A stretch of 64,000 bases of DNA from Treponema sp. C6A8 (GTDB lineage: Bacteria > Spirochaetota > Spirochaetia > Treponematales > Treponemataceae). The stretch covers positions 1-64,000 of the forward strand of contig NZ_JHVB01000005.1 of assembly GCF_000619925.1 (NCBI RefSeq), in the 5' to 3' direction. Positions 7,625 through 16,295 of this stretch are shown one piece after another. The first letter of the stretch is position 1. Each line of letters begins with the position of its first letter. The notes under the pieces are model-generated. The model did not search any database, was not told the DNA's origin, and saw only the letters and a list, made by a program, of their open reading frames with translations. A program made the position numbers and the translations under genes.

Positions 7625-8719
7625 ATGAAAGATAGATTTGAGATTGGACAACCATTTGAAACTACTGTAGTTGCTGTTGCCGGCGACACTGTTTTTATTG
7701 ATTTGAGTGCTAAATCAGAAGGTCTTGTTGATGCCGCTGACTTTACTGATGCTGACGGAAACGTAACTGTAAAAGAGGGTGACAAGGTTACCGTTTACTT
7801 TACAGGCGACGTTCGGGGCGAAATGCACTTTACTGCAAAGCTTGCAGGACAGAAAGCAGATTCTTCTATGCTGGAAAACGCATTCAAAAATCAGATTCCA
7901 GTTGAAGGAAGCGTAACCGGCGAAATTAAAGGCGGATTTGAAGTAAAAATCGGTTCTACTCGCGCCTTCTGCCCTTATTCACAGATGGGCTTTAAGGATA
8001 AAAAAGAGCCTTCTTACTACATTGGCCGCACAATGACTTTTGTTGTAACTGAATACAAGAATGACGGAAAGAACCTGATTGTTTCTAACCGTAAAATCGG
8101 CGAAAGTGAATATGCAAATAAGCTTGGTTCCCTTGCAAATCAGATTACAGAGGGTGCAGTTCTTGAAGGAACTGTAGAAAGCCTTGAAAAGTTCGGTGCT
8201 TTTGTAAACGTTCTTGGTTTCCGTGCCCTTTTGCCAATCAGCGAAATGTCTTTGGACCGTGTTTCTGACCCTGCTGACGTTGTAAAAGAAGGCCAGAAAA
8301 TCACTGTTAAGGTTTTGAAAGCAGACTGGAAAAACGAACGCGTTTCAGTTTCTTTGAAGGCTTTGATTGCTGATCCTTGGGAAAATGCAGAAAGCCAGTT
8401 CCCAATCGGAACAAAAATTGACGGAAAAATCGTTCGCATTGCAGACTTCGGCGTATTTGTAAATCTTGCAAGCGGAATTGACGGTCTTGTTCACATCAGC
8501 GAACTTGAAGGCGTAAAAGCCGGAACAAACCTCAAAAAAGTTTATTCTGTAGGCCAGAGCATGAGCGTTGTTGTAGAAAAAGTTGATGCCGAAGCAAAAC
8601 GCATCAGCCTGAAACCAGCCAGCAGCGCAGAGCAGGACACAACTGCTGCAAGCTATCTTTCAAGCCAGAAGGACGACGGCGAAACTTACAATCCGTTTGC
8701 AGCGTTCTTCGCTAAATAA
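7625..8719 (+). CDS. S1 RNA-binding domain protein (short ribosomal protein S1-like)
   Basis: A 364-residue protein made of four S1/OB-fold repeats, roughly residues 8-72, 88-162, 173-250 and 262-336. The third and fourth are the best preserved (GTVESLEKFGAFVNVLGFRALLPISEMS; GKIVRIADFGVFVNLASGIDGLVHISELEG); the first two are diverged. Such proteins bind mRNA on or near the 30S subunit. At four domains it is shorter than E. coli S1 (six), so I do not assign rpsA. The ATG at 7625 has a GGAG site 6 bases upstream (CTGGAGAAATTA). It is monocistronic, closed by the terminator at 8725. Confidence 0.88.
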   Translation: MKDRFEIGQPFETTVVAVAGDTVFIDLSAKSEGLVDAADFTDADGNVTVKEGDKVTVYFTGDVRGEMHFTAKLAGQKADSSMLENAFKNQIPVEGSVTGEIKGGFEVKIGSTRAFCPYSQMGFKDKKEPSYYIGRTMTFVVTEYKNDGKNLIVSNRKIGESEYANKLGSLANQITEGAVLEGTVESLEKFGAFVNVLGFRALLPISEMSLDRVSDPADVVKEGQKITVKVLKADWKNERVSVSLKALIADPWENAESQFPIGTKIDGKIVRIADFGVFVNLASGIDGLVHISELEGVKAGTNLKKVYSVGQSMSVVVEKVDAEAKRISLKPASSAEQDTTAASYLSSQKDDGETYNPFAAFFAK

Positions 8720-8724
8720 TGACA

Positions 8725-8747
8725 GGGCGGTTTGACCGCCCTTTTTT
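8725..8747 (+). terminator. Intrinsic terminator after the S1-domain gene
   Basis: GGGCGG (8725-8730) pairs with CCGCCC (8736-8741) around a TTTGA loop and is followed by TTTTTT. Confidence 0.9.
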
Positions 8748-8770
8748 ATTTTAAACCTAGTTTTCTTCTA

Positions 8771-8843
8771 TTGAACTAGCCCTAAAAAATCGTTAAATTA
8801 TATTCGAAATACTTCGGTTTTTTTTGAAAGGCCATGGTATAAA
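8771..8843 (+). promoter_or_regulatory. pckG promoter region
   Basis: Two candidates are seen: TTGAAC (8771-8776)-17-TAAATT (8794-8799), and a TATAAA box at 8838-8843 with a poor -35. The gene itself has an AAGGAG ribosome binding site just before the ATG at 8860. Which promoter is used cannot be decided from sequence. Confidence 0.4.
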
Positions 8844-8859
8844 TTTTAAGGAGTTTTAA

Positions 8860-10704
8860 ATGACAGTTAATGACATTAAGAATGCCAAGATTAAAGCTTG
8901 GATCGAAGAATGTGTTAAAATGTGTGAACCTGACAATGTTGTTGTTGTTGATGGTTCTAAAAAAGAGTATGACGAATTGATGCAGAAATGTGTTAAAGCT
9001 GGTCTTGCTACTCCACTCAAAGCTAAAGAAAATTGTTTCTTGTTCCGCTCTCTTCCTAGCGATGTTGCTCGTGTTGAAGCTCGTACTTTCATCTCATCTG
9101 TAAAAGAAGAGGATGCTGGTCCTACAAACCACTGGATTGATCCAAAAGAATTGAAAGCTACAATGAAGGGACTTTACACAGGTTGTATGCACGGTCGTAC
9201 AATGTATGTAATTCCTTTCTGTATGGGTCCTCTTGGTTCTCCAATCGCTAAATACGGTGTTGAACTTACAGACTCTGAATACGTTGTATTGAACATGGAC
9301 ATCATGACACGTGCCGGCGAAAAAGTTTGGCAGTATCTTGATGACGGATTTGTTCCATGTCTTCACTCAGTTGGTAAGCCACTTAACAATGGTGAAACTG
9401 ACGGTGGTATCTGGCCTTGTGCTGATGTTGAACACAAATACATTTCTCAGTTCCCAGAAGAGCACCTCATCTGGTCTTACGGTTCTGGATACGGTGGAAA
9501 CGCTTTGCTTGGTAAGAAATGTTTTGCTCTTCGTATTGCTACTGTTATCGCTCGTGAAGAGGGATGGCTTGCAGAGCACATGCTTATCTTGAAATTGACT
9601 AACCCTAAGGGTGAAGTTAAATACGTTACAGGTGCTTTCCCAAGTGCCTGCGGTAAAACAAACCTCGCTATGTTGATTCCTACTATCCCTGGATGGAAGG
9701 TTGAAACTGTTGGTGATGATATTGCATGGATGAAATTCGGAAAAGACGGTCGTCTTTACGCTATCAACCCAGAAGCTGGTTTCTTCGGAGTTGCTCCAGG
9801 AACATCTGCTGAATCAAACAAGAACGCTCTTATTTCTGCTGAAAAGAACACTATCTATACTAACTGTGCTCTTACAGAAGACGGTGACGTTTGGTGGGAA
9901 GGAATCGGTTACCCTGCAAAAGGTAAGCTTGTTGACTGGAAAGGACAGACTCGTGATGCTCTTCCAAAAGACAAATCTCCTAAGGGTGAAGAATTTGCTC
10001 ATCCAAATGCACGCTTTACAGCTCCTGCTAAACAGTGTCCATGTATCGCATCTGACTGGGAAAGCCCAGAAGGTGTACCTATTTCTGCTATTTTGTTCGG
10101 TGGTCGCCGCCCTTCAACTGTACCTCTCGTACACCAGGCACGCTCTTGGAACCACGGTGTATTCCTTGGATCTATCGTAGGTTCAGAAATCACTGCTGCT
10201 TCTACAATCAACGCTGCTGAAGTTGGTAAGATTCGTCGTGACCCATTCGCTATTCTTCCATTCTGTGGATACAACATGGGTGACTACTTCCAGCACTGGA
10301 TTGACGTAGGTGCTAAGGCTGATCAGGACAAGCTTCCTAAGATCTTCTACGTTAACTGGTTCCGCAAGGACGAAAACAATGCTGATCTTCCAGGCGGATT
10401 CATGTGGCCAGGATACGGTGATAACAGCCGCGTTCTTGCATGGATCTTCGACCGCTGTAACGGCGTAGACAATGCTGTAGACACACCAATCGGACTTATG
10501 CCAAAAGAAGGTGCTTTGAATACAGACGGTCTTTGCGACTGCTACAAGAAGACTCTTCCAGAAATCCTCAAAGTTGATGTTGAAGGATGGAAGAAAGAAG
10601 TTGCTGACATCAGAAACAATCATTATCCAAAATTTGGTAAACATTTACCAAAAGAACTTACAGCTATTCTCGATGACCTCGAGAGCCGCTTGAACAAGGC
10701 TTAG
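8860..10704 (+). CDS. pckG: Phosphoenolpyruvate carboxykinase (GTP)
   Basis: A 614-residue GTP-type PEP carboxykinase interconverting oxaloacetate and PEP. In fermenting gut bacteria it usually runs in the CO2-fixing direction toward succinate. The P-loop [15 protein letters not shown] spans 258-272 and contains the reactive Cys264 and Lys266. Other family blocks include [11 protein letters not shown], the substrate region [25 protein letters not shown] ([16 protein letters not shown]) and FRKDENN near the nucleotide site. Length is standard. The start has AAGGAG 8 bases upstream. Codon use differs from its neighbours, favouring GCT/GGT/CGT-type codons as highly expressed genes do. The 3' flank is unusual: GAAA-capped hairpins and a decayed second copy of its last codons. 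Confidence 0.97.
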   Translation: MTVNDIKNAKIKAWIEECVKMCEPDNVVVVDGSKKEYDELMQKCVKAGLATPLKAKENCFLFRSLPSDVARVEARTFISSVKEEDAGPTNHWIDPKELKATMKGLYTGCMHGRTMYVIPFCMGPLGSPIAKYGVELTDSEYVVLNMDIMTRAGEKVWQYLDDGFVPCLHSVGKPLNNGETDGGIWPCADVEHKYISQFPEEHLIWSYGSGYGGNALLGKKCFALRIATVIAREEGWLAEHMLILKLTNPKGEVKYVTGAFPSACGKTNLAMLIPTIPGWKVETVGDDIAWMKFGKDGRLYAINPEAGFFGVAPGTSAESNKNALISAEKNTIYTNCALTEDGDVWWEGIGYPAKGKLVDWKGQTRDALPKDKSPKGEEFAHPNARFTAPAKQCPCIASDWESPEGVPISAILFGGRRPSTVPLVHQARSWNHGVFLGSIVGSEITAASTINAAEVGKIRRDPFAILPFCGYNMGDYFQHWIDVGAKADQDKLPKIFYVNWFRKDENNADLPGGFMWPGYGDNSRVLAWIFDRCNGVDNAVDTPIGLMPKEGALNTDGLCDCYKKTLPEILKVDVEGWKKEVADIRNNHYPKFGKHLPKELTAILDDLESRLNKA

Positions 10705-10710
10705 TTGTTG

Positions 10711-10754
10711 CAAGTTTGCCGAAAGGCAAACTTGGTAAGTACGCGAAAGCGTAC
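10711..10754 (+). repeat. Two perfect GAAA-tetraloop hairpins
   Basis: CAAGTTTGCC-GAAA-GGCAAACTTG (10711-10734, 10-bp stem) and GTACGC-GAAA-GCGTAC (10739-10754, 6-bp stem) follow the pckG stop within 50 bases. GNRA caps make very stable RNA hairpins; a role in mRNA stability or as a processed 3'-UTR RNA is an inference. Confidence 0.7.
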
Positions 10755-10777
10755 GACTTTCTGACGTTCATTAGGAG

Positions 10778-10801
10778 AAGCCCTGCAGAAATGCAGGGCT
10801 T
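10778..10801 (+). terminator. pckG stem-loop, probable terminator
   Basis: AAGCCCTGCA (10778-10787) pairs perfectly with TGCAGGGCTT (10792-10801) around a GAAA loop. The T-run is short (TTTACTATTT), so termination may be partial. Confidence 0.65.
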
Positions 10802-10810
10802 TACTATTTA

Positions 10811-11000
10811 ACAGCGAGAACCACTATCCTAAGTTTGGTAAACACTTCCAAAAGATGCCGATAATAGGAAATGCGTTAAAAACAAAGCTGCGACAGCGGG
10901 TTTGTTTAGCATTTTCCTTTAAAAAGGCTCGGTGCGAGACTTGCGAGCACCGCTTACAGCTATCCTTGATGACTTGGAAGCTCGCTTGAACAAAGCATAA
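10811..11000 (+). pseudogene. Decayed copy of the pckG 3' end, split by a 98-bp insert
   Basis: Bases 10811-10854 read [13 protein letters not shown], matching the end of pckG ([14 protein letters not shown]), then lose one base. Bases 10953-11000 resume as [19 protein letters not shown], matching [19 protein letters not shown] of pckG. Identity to pckG DNA is roughly 80% by eye. Between them lie about 98 unrelated bases with two stem-loops. This is the fossil of a second PEPCK gene or of a tandem duplication; only the last 30 or so codons survive. Confidence 0.8.
10855..10952. repeat. Structured insert inside the pckG remnant
   Basis: About 98 bases: an imperfect long palindrome (AGGAAATGCGTTAAAAACAAA near 10866 against TTTGTTTAGCATTTTCCT to 10918) and CGGTGC/GCACCG (10930-10935 with 10947-10952). 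It carries no reading frame. A small non-autonomous insertion element is the simplest reading; no target duplication is obvious. Confidence 0.5.
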
Positions 11001-11021
11001 GCTTAGTGCTTAATGATAGAT

Positions 11022-11046
11022 CCTCGGGTCAAGCCCGAGGATGACA
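11022..11046. repeat. Dispersed palindrome, CGGGTCAAGCCCG family
   Basis: CCTCGGGTCAAGCCCGAGG (11022-11040) followed by ATGACA. Related hairpins with the same GTCAAGC centre and an ATGACA tail occur twice at 29142-29220; the centre alone also occurs in the attC loop near 26690. Confidence 0.65.
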
Positions 11047-11075
11047 TTGCTCAACTTAGGTTGAGGATGAAAAAG

Positions 11076-11109
11076 AAGCCCTGCCGGTAACGACAGGGCT
11101 TTTCTTTTT
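11076..11109 (+). terminator. Second intrinsic terminator behind pckG
   Basis: AAGCCCTG (11076-11083) pairs with CAGGGCTT (11094-11101) and is followed by a pyrimidine-rich TTTTCTTTTT tail. It also faces the end of the convergent lipoprotein gene. Confidence 0.75.
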
Positions 11110-11129
11110 AACTACCTAAATGTTTGGAA

Positions 11130-11963
11130 TTAATAAGCGGTTCCGGAATCGGATGAGCCGGCGGTGATGGTGATGGAAGTAAGTTCGGTACCAGAAGCGT
11201 CGACGATTTTTATTGGGGCGGGTTCGGTGAAATATGTTACGACATTATTTTCATCTGTTTTAATTTTTACGTATTTTCCAACTAGACCGCCGCAGGTTAT
11301 TGTTTTTCCCTGTAATGAAGTTGGTATTTTAAATTTTTTGTCTTTTTCGAGTGCTACATCAATTTGATAAGCAGCAGCACTTCCATTTGCTCTTAAAATT
11401 ATAGAATCTTGCAAATTGCTTTTATATTTCTTAAATAATGAAACATTATTTTCATCTAAGCCGCCTATATCATCTTCAGAAATTGTAAATCTATATGGGT
11501 CATTAGCATCATATTTTAAAACGGCTGTACCAACATTATATGTTAAAGGTTGAGAAGATGCATATCCTTCTGAGATAGTTACTTCACTTGTCCAGGCTGA
11601 TATATAGGAAATATTGCTTTGTTTATAAACAAATTTATATTTATATTTTTCTGTTTTATAAACTAATGTATCTGTAAATGAGGGAAGATAATTATAGCTT
11701 TCTTTTGGATAAATTGTTCCAATATGTTTTTCAGAAGCACCTGTTGCAGATGTTTGAATTCTGTAAACGAAGATTTCTGATATATCTAAATTCAATTTAT
11801 TTCCTATGAGGATTGCTGATTTTTCACCAATTATAACTGATGGTGCATCTACAGATATTTGATTACCAGATGCAGCTTCATCATTATCAACAAATTTACA
11901 GCCTGTAATCAAAATTAGAGAAAGACTTGCAATTATAGAAAGAAAAGGTCGAAATTTTTTCAT
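11130..11963 (-). CDS. Hypothetical lipoprotein
   Basis: A 277-residue protein with a lysine/arginine start, a hydrophobic stretch and a lipobox ending LITGC (Cys22), so it should be lipidated and anchored in the envelope. The mature part is rich in Ser, Thr, Asn and Lys with short beta-like segments (YKYKFVYKQ, TITCGGLVGKYVKIKT) and no motif I recognise; a beta-sandwich surface protein is plausible. The gene is clearly more A+T-rich than its neighbours, which could mean recent acquisition or relaxed selection. It stands alone, divergent from the binding-protein gene at 12127 and convergent with the pckG tail. Confidence 0.75.
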   Translation of the reverse strand: MKKFRPFLSIIASLSLILITGCKFVDNDEAASGNQISVDAPSVIIGEKSAILIGNKLNLDISEIFVYRIQTSATGASEKHIGTIYPKESYNYLPSFTDTLVYKTEKYKYKFVYKQSNISYISAWTSEVTISEGYASSQPLTYNVGTAVLKYDANDPYRFTISEDDIGGLDENNVSLFKKYKSNLQDSIILRANGSAAAYQIDVALEKDKKFKIPTSLQGKTITCGGLVGKYVKIKTDENNVVTYFTEPAPIKIVDASGTELTSITITAGSSDSGTAY

Positions 11964-11983
11964 ATATTAAACCTCTGTTAATA
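11963..11983. promoter_or_regulatory. Inverted repeat at the lipoprotein start
   Basis: ATATTAA and TTAATAT flank a 7-base centre immediately upstream of the minus-strand lipoprotein ATG. It could be an operator or part of its leader; no further evidence. Confidence 0.3.
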
Positions 11984-12057
11984 TCGGCAGAAAAGGGGGA
12001 AAACATTAAAAAAATGTCAGGCGGAAAATTTTTAAGAAATGAATATCCCGGATTGTA

Positions 12058-12086
12058 TTTACACGCAAAAAAAAATTAAGTATTAT
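12058..12086 (+). promoter_or_regulatory. Promoter of the Liv-type binding protein gene
   Basis: TTTACA (12058-12063), 17-base A-rich spacer, TATTAT (12081-12086). A GGAGG ribosome binding site precedes the ATG at 12127, so this message has a leader of about 35 bases. Confidence 0.55.
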
Positions 12087-12126
12087 TAAAGAGATTAAAT
12101 AAAATTAAATTTTTGGAGGAAAATTT

Positions 12127-13284
12127 ATGAAAAAATTGGCAAAAGTAATGACAGCTGCTGTTGCAGTTCTTGCTATGGCTTCAGCTCTTTCAGCTGCAAA
12201 ACCAAAAGCAAACGATGCTAAAATCGGTTTTGTTGGACCTCTTTCTGGTGGTGTAGCAGTTTACGGTACTGAAGCACGTGATGGTGTTCAGCTTGCTGTA
12301 GAAGAAATCAACGCTGCCGGTGGTGTTCTTGGTCAGAAACTTGTACTTGTTTCAGAAGATGATGAAGGTGACCCGGCTAAAACTGTAAGCGCATTCAAAA
12401 AGCTTGTTACACAGGATAAAGTAAAGGTTCTTGTTGGTTCTTTGACATCTGGTTGTACAAAGGCTATCACAGACCAGTCTCAGGCTCTTAAAGTTCTTCA
12501 GATTGCTCCAGCTGCAACTGCAGAAAACATCACAATCGATGCAAAAGGAAACACAATTCCTTTCGTATTCCGCGCTTGTTTCATCGACCCATTCCAGGGA
12601 ACTGTAGGTGCTAAATTCGCTGTAGAAACTTTGAAGGCAAAGAATGCTGCTGTTCTTTATGATATCGGAAACGACTATTCAGTTGGTTTGACAGACAACT
12701 TTGAAAAGACATTCAAGGCTGCTGGTGGAAAAGTAACAAAAGAATCTTACTCAACTGGTGAAAAAGACTTCAACGCTATCATCACAAAGATTAAGAGCGT
12801 AAATCCTGATGTTGTTTACCTTCCAGATTACTACGCAACTGTAGCTTTGGTTGCTAAACAGCTCCGTGCAAACGGTGTAACATGTCCTCTCGTTGGTGGT
12901 GACGGATGGGATGGTCTTACAGACAACGCTGGTGATGAAGTTTTGAACGGTTTCTATTCTAACCACTATGCAACAGATGCAGATTCTCCTGCTGTTAAAA
13001 AGTTTGTAGGAAACTTCAAGGCTAAGTTCAACCGCGAACCAACTTCTTTCGCTGCTCTTGCTTACGACTCAGTTTACATGCTTAAAGACGCTATGGTTAA
13101 GGCTGGAACAACATCTGATTCAGTAAAAATCCGTGCTGCTTTGGAATCTAATGTTGGTGATTACGTAACAGGTCACCTTACATTCGATGCAAAACACAAC
13201 CCTGTAAAATCAGCTGTAATGCTCGAAATGGTAAAGAAGAACGGAAAACTTACAACTGCTTATAAGACAACTGTTAATCCATAA
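12127..13284 (+). CDS. Branched-chain amino acid ABC transporter substrate-binding protein
   Basis: A 385-residue periplasmic binding protein of the LivJ/LivK (type I, Leu/Ile/Val-binding) family. A signal peptide occupies about the first 24 residues and ends in a SALSAAK-like site; no lipobox cysteine is present. Family blocks are KIGFVGPLSGGVAVYGTEARDGVQLAVEEINAAGGV, LVLVSEDDEGDPAKTV and DVVYLPDYYATVALVAKQLR. Codon use is strongly biased, resembling pckG, so expression is probably high. No livHMGF permease or ATPase genes flank it, and a terminator follows, so the transporter core must be encoded elsewhere or the protein works as a free receptor. The ligand is not certain. Confidence 0.92.
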   Translation: MKKLAKVMTAAVAVLAMASALSAAKPKANDAKIGFVGPLSGGVAVYGTEARDGVQLAVEEINAAGGVLGQKLVLVSEDDEGDPAKTVSAFKKLVTQDKVKVLVGSLTSGCTKAITDQSQALKVLQIAPAATAENITIDAKGNTIPFVFRACFIDPFQGTVGAKFAVETLKAKNAAVLYDIGNDYSVGLTDNFEKTFKAAGGKVTKESYSTGEKDFNAIITKIKSVNPDVVYLPDYYATVALVAKQLRANGVTCPLVGGDGWDGLTDNAGDEVLNGFYSNHYATDADSPAVKKFVGNFKAKFNREPTSFAALAYDSVYMLKDAMVKAGTTSDSVKIRAALESNVGDYVTGHLTFDAKHNPVKSAVMLEMVKKNGKLTTAYKTTVNP

Positions 13285-13303
13285 CTTTAATTTAAGTTGA
13301 TTG

Positions 13304-13339
13304 AAATCCTGCGCTCTTTTGGGTGCAGGATTTTTTTTT
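13304..13339. terminator. Terminator shared by the binding-protein gene and rpoN
   Basis: AAATCCTGC (13304-13312) pairs with GCAGGATTT (13325-13333) with nine T after it on the plus strand. The minus-strand rpoN stop codon falls at its edge (13338). Confidence 0.8.
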
Positions 13340-14774
13340 AACGGCGGAAGGAGTTTTGAAGGCCGAGTTGGGCGCGGTATTTTGCCACGGTTCGGCGGGC
13401 AATTTTAATGCCCTCTTCCGCAAGAAGTTTAGCCAGTCCATTGTCAGAAATTTTTTTGCCCTGATTTTCCGGGGCTGAAATGATTTCTGACATTTTTGAT
13501 TTAACGGCTTCTGCCGAGATTAATGAATTGTCGTCGGAAGCAACGCCGGAAGAAAAAAAGTAGCTTGCCGGGAAAAGTCCGAATTCTGTCTGAATGTACT
13601 TGCTGTTTTTTCGGGCGGTCATGCGGGAAACTGTTGAAAGGTGAATGCCTAAAAAATCTGCAATCTGCTTGCGGGTGAGGGGAGCAATGTTTCCGGGACC
13701 TTTTTCAAAAAATTCCAGCTGATTTTTAACTATAGCACAGCCCTGCAGTACAATTGTGTTCTGGCGGAAGAGGATGTTATTTATAAACTGCTTTGCGGCT
13801 TCGATTGTCTGCTTATCGTAGTCAGCTGTCTGATTAAGGCGGATTTCAGGAAGGACGCCGGAAGCATATTTTATCTGAAAGTGAAAGTCTTTTTTTGGAA
13901 CTGCAATTTTTCCGTGAGAAAAATCATCGGCGGGAATAAGGCCGCTTTCCCTTGTGACAGTTAGAACAATGTCTGGCAGGGCGGCTTCAGAAAGAGAAGT
14001 TTCCCAGGAATATTCGGAAGCCGGATGAGGATTAAGATGCAGAATATATTGAAGGGCTTCACTTACAGACTGAGAATTAATTTTTTCATCATCGATTGGA
14101 AGTTTTTGCGAAAATTTTTTACTGTGCCACTCTGATAAAAAGCTTTTTACTTTTCTTACAATCTTTTCGGGCTCTGGAGGATTTAGAAAATCAAGGTGAC
14201 CATCCAGAAGGAAGAGGGCGAGGGGAGAAGCATCTCCGGCGATTTTTGCCTGAACAAAAAGGCTTTCTTCCAGCGTTCGGCAGCAGGTTCCAACCGGATC
14301 CATATTCTGAATGCGGGAAATACAACGCTCAAGCATGGCGCGGTTTTGGAGAGGGCGGCTTTTATCTAGTAATGTTTCCGGTGCCCTCATTGAACCGTAA
14401 CAGCCGGTTTTATCAAGATTGTAGATGAGTTTTTGTGAAAGATCGTATTCATCTGGCGAGAGGCGCATGGAATTGAGCTGGTGCATTAAATGCTGCTGCA
14501 GGCTTTCGCGGCTGTCTTCCCGGTTTTCTAGAAGGGCCTGATAATCCTGGCTTTTGAACTGAGCTTCGCCTTCCCATTCGCTGCCCTGCTTCTTTGCCTG
14601 CGGATCACGGACTATTTCAAGGGCTGGATTTTCATTGGCAACGCGGTAAATTTCCGAACGCAGTTCTTTTGTTGGCATCTGAAGGATTTTCAGGCCGTAG
14701 ACAAGATTCTGCGAAAGGCGCATTACCTGTTTTTGAGACTGGGTTTGTGTATTTTTGATAGCGAAATCTTCCAT
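13338..14774 (-). CDS. rpoN: RNA polymerase sigma-54 factor
   Basis: A 478-residue sigma-54. Region I is present near the N-terminus (QVMRLSQNLVYGLKILQMPTKELRSEI, the glutamine/leucine-rich activator-interacting segment). The central core-binding part contains DPVGTCCRTLEESL, matching the DPxGVxARxLxEsL family block. The C-terminal DNA-binding part has an HTH (RKQIADFLGIHLSTVSRMTARK) and the RpoN box ARRTVAKYR that reads the -24 element. Length is normal. The gene stands alone. I noticed no convincing -24/-12 promoter in the window, so its regulon is presumably elsewhere (motility or nitrogen metabolism in relatives). Confidence 0.96.
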   Translation of the reverse strand: MEDFAIKNTQTQSQKQVMRLSQNLVYGLKILQMPTKELRSEIYRVANENPALEIVRDPQAKKQGSEWEGEAQFKSQDYQALLENREDSRESLQQHLMHQLNSMRLSPDEYDLSQKLIYNLDKTGCYGSMRAPETLLDKSRPLQNRAMLERCISRIQNMDPVGTCCRTLEESLFVQAKIAGDASPLALFLLDGHLDFLNPPEPEKIVRKVKSFLSEWHSKKFSQKLPIDDEKINSQSVSEALQYILHLNPHPASEYSWETSLSEAALPDIVLTVTRESGLIPADDFSHGKIAVPKKDFHFQIKYASGVLPEIRLNQTADYDKQTIEAAKQFINNILFRQNTIVLQGCAIVKNQLEFFEKGPGNIAPLTRKQIADFLGIHLSTVSRMTARKNSKYIQTEFGLFPASYFFSSGVASDDNSLISAEAVKSKMSEIISAPENQGKKISDNGLAKLLAEEGIKIARRTVAKYRAQLGLQNSFRR

Positions 14775-14792
14775 TTGTAAAAAGCGGTAGGC

Positions 14793-14865
14793 TATGGAGC
14801 AGTGCCGGAGGCAGCGACCGGAACGGAGTGAGGACGCCGAGGGTTACCGAGCTGCGGAACAGCCG
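14793..14865 (+). repeat. Dispersed GC-rich repeat, copy A
   Basis: About 73 bases whose complement recurs at 25451-25521 with roughly 80% identity; the shared core is GTGAGGACGCCGAGGGT. It sits between the divergent rpoN and DUF1015 genes. No open frame is implied. Confidence 0.7.
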
Positions 14866-14926
14866 GCCGTGATGCGATGCAGCACGGAACCGCCCTTATA
14901 TGATAGCACATTTTGTGCCAAATCTG

Positions 14927-14932
14927 TATAAT
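14927..14932 (+). promoter_or_regulatory. -10 element for the DUF1015 gene (leaderless)
   Basis: TATAAT at 14927-14932 ends 6 bases before the ATG at 14939, without a Shine-Dalgarno. The -35 is poor. A GCACA-TTT-TGTGC palindrome (14906-14918) covers the expected -35 area and could be an operator for an activator or repressor. Confidence 0.55.
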
Positions 14933-14938
14933 TTCCGC

Positions 14939-16291
14939 ATGAAAACGATTAATGAGCTGGGACTGCGCGTGCCCGAAATTCTTTTACCGAAAAACATTGA
15001 TTTGAAGAGCTGGTCTGTGATTGCCTGCGATCAGTACACACAGGACAGGGATTACTGGAAGAAGGCTGCAGAAGCGGCGGGCGGGAAAGCCAGCACACTT
15101 AATCTGATTTTGCCGGAAGTTTATTTGAATGACGGCGATAAGGCTGAGCGAATTGACAAAATCCGTCAGACGATGAAGTCTTATCTTAAAAGCGGCGTTT
15201 TTGATGAGGCTCGCAAGGCTTTTGTCTATCTTGAACGCACGACTGCTTTTGGACGCACCCGCAAGGGACTTGTTGCTCAGATTGACCTTGAAACTTATGA
15301 ATGGAAGCCTTTTTCTAAGGCAAATATCCGCGCGACTGAGGCTACGATTGTTGACCGCATTCCTCCGAGAAAGGAAATCCGCAAGGGGGCGCCGCTGGAG
15401 CTGCCTCACATCATGCTGCTTGTAAACGATAAGGACGGACTGCTGGTAGAAGGTGCCGGTAAGCTTGCTCACGACGGGCGGGCAGCGCTTTATGACGGCG
15501 AATTGATGCAGAATGGCGGAAAGATTACCGGCTGGGCGCTTGAGACTGCTGGCGACCTTGAATATATTACCGGCGCGCTTAATAAGATTGCAGACGCTAA
15601 CCGCGCGGCTGACGGCTCGACCTTCCTTTTTGCGGTGGGCGACGGAAACCATTCTCTTGCTACTGCAAAGGCTGTCTGGGATGAATATAAGGCTGAACTG
15701 CTGGCCGGCGGTGCCAGCGAGGCTGAGCTTGCTGAAAATCCTGTTCGTTTTGCGCTGATTGAAATTGTAAACATTTATGATGCAGGGCTGACATTTGAGC
15801 CTATTCACCGTGTAATTTTTAATGCTGATATTGAAGGGCTGATTAATAAACTCGGCGGGGCACTTGACGGCGCTTTGCGTGAGGTGGCTTCGGCTTCTGA
15901 ACTTGAGGCTGCGGTAAAGGCAAGTAAGGCTGACTTCGGCTTTGTTTACCTTGATAAGGATGGAGTTCAGAAGTATCAGCTTTTGCAGACTAAGATTACA
16001 GAGCTTGCCGTGGCACGTTTCCAGCCGGTAGTAGATGAATTTCTGAAGGAAGCTGGCGCTGGTGCGGGGGCAGACGGCGCTAAGCCTGAAATTGACTATA
16101 TCCACGGAAGCGAAGAAGTTTTCCGTCTTGGCGCTCAGAAGGGGGCAGTTTCTGTGCTTCTTCCACCGATTGCTAAAGACAGCTTCTTTGAAACGATTAA
16201 CGGTCGCGGACCTTTACCACGCAAGAGCTTCAGTATGGGCGAGGCTGACGAAAAACGTTTCTATCTTGAATGCCGTAAACTTTTCAACTAA
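14939..16291 (+). CDS. DUF1015 family protein
   Basis: About 450 residues belonging to the DUF1015 (SerB-adjacent, HipA-unrelated) family found across spirochaetes, clostridia and archaea; the function is not established. Recognisable blocks are the N-terminal PKNIDLKSWSVIACDQYTQD, ERTTAFGRTRKGLVAQIDLE, the central FAVGDGNHSLATAKAVWDEY (strongly conserved GDGNHS) and the C-terminal INGRGPLPRKSFSMGEADEKRFYLE. It is alanine-rich. I prefer ATG 14939 because it lies 6 bases after TATAAT and because the conserved region starts there; ATG 14900 would add 13 residues but lies upstream of the -10. Terminator-like hairpin follows at 16296. Confidence 0.85.
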   Translation: MKTINELGLRVPEILLPKNIDLKSWSVIACDQYTQDRDYWKKAAEAAGGKASTLNLILPEVYLNDGDKAERIDKIRQTMKSYLKSGVFDEARKAFVYLERTTAFGRTRKGLVAQIDLETYEWKPFSKANIRATEATIVDRIPPRKEIRKGAPLELPHIMLLVNDKDGLLVEGAGKLAHDGRAALYDGELMQNGGKITGWALETAGDLEYITGALNKIADANRAADGSTFLFAVGDGNHSLATAKAVWDEYKAELLAGGASEAELAENPVRFALIEIVNIYDAGLTFEPIHRVIFNADIEGLINKLGGALDGALREVASASELEAAVKASKADFGFVYLDKDGVQKYQLLQTKITELAVARFQPVVDEFLKEAGAGAGADGAKPEIDYIHGSEEVFRLGAQKGAVSVLLPPIAKDSFFETINGRGPLPRKSFSMGEADEKRFYLECRKLFN

Positions 16292-16295
16292 AAAA

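Larger units (their letters stand above)
10705..11129. other. Hairpin-dense intergenic region after pckG
   Basis: No intact gene is present. About eight stem-loops occur in 425 bases: three GAAA-capped hairpins (10711-10801), a pckG remnant split by a structured insert (10811-11000), a dispersed palindrome (11022-11046), CTCAAC-TTAG-GTTGAG (11050-11065) and a second terminator (11076-11109). The second terminator stem (AAGCCCTG/CAGGGCTT) resembles the first (AAGCCCTGCA/TGCAGGGCTT), as expected if the whole pckG 3' end was once duplicated. Confidence 0.7.

Noticed and set aside
7625..8719. Naming the S1-domain gene rpsA
   Set aside because: Only four S1 repeats are present, two of them diverged, and a larger true S1 may exist elsewhere in the genome, so no symbol was given.
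14984..16105. A 373-codon open frame antisense to the DUF1015 gene
   Set aside because: It mirrors the biased codons of the conserved plus-strand gene and shows no recognisable domain, so it is a shadow.
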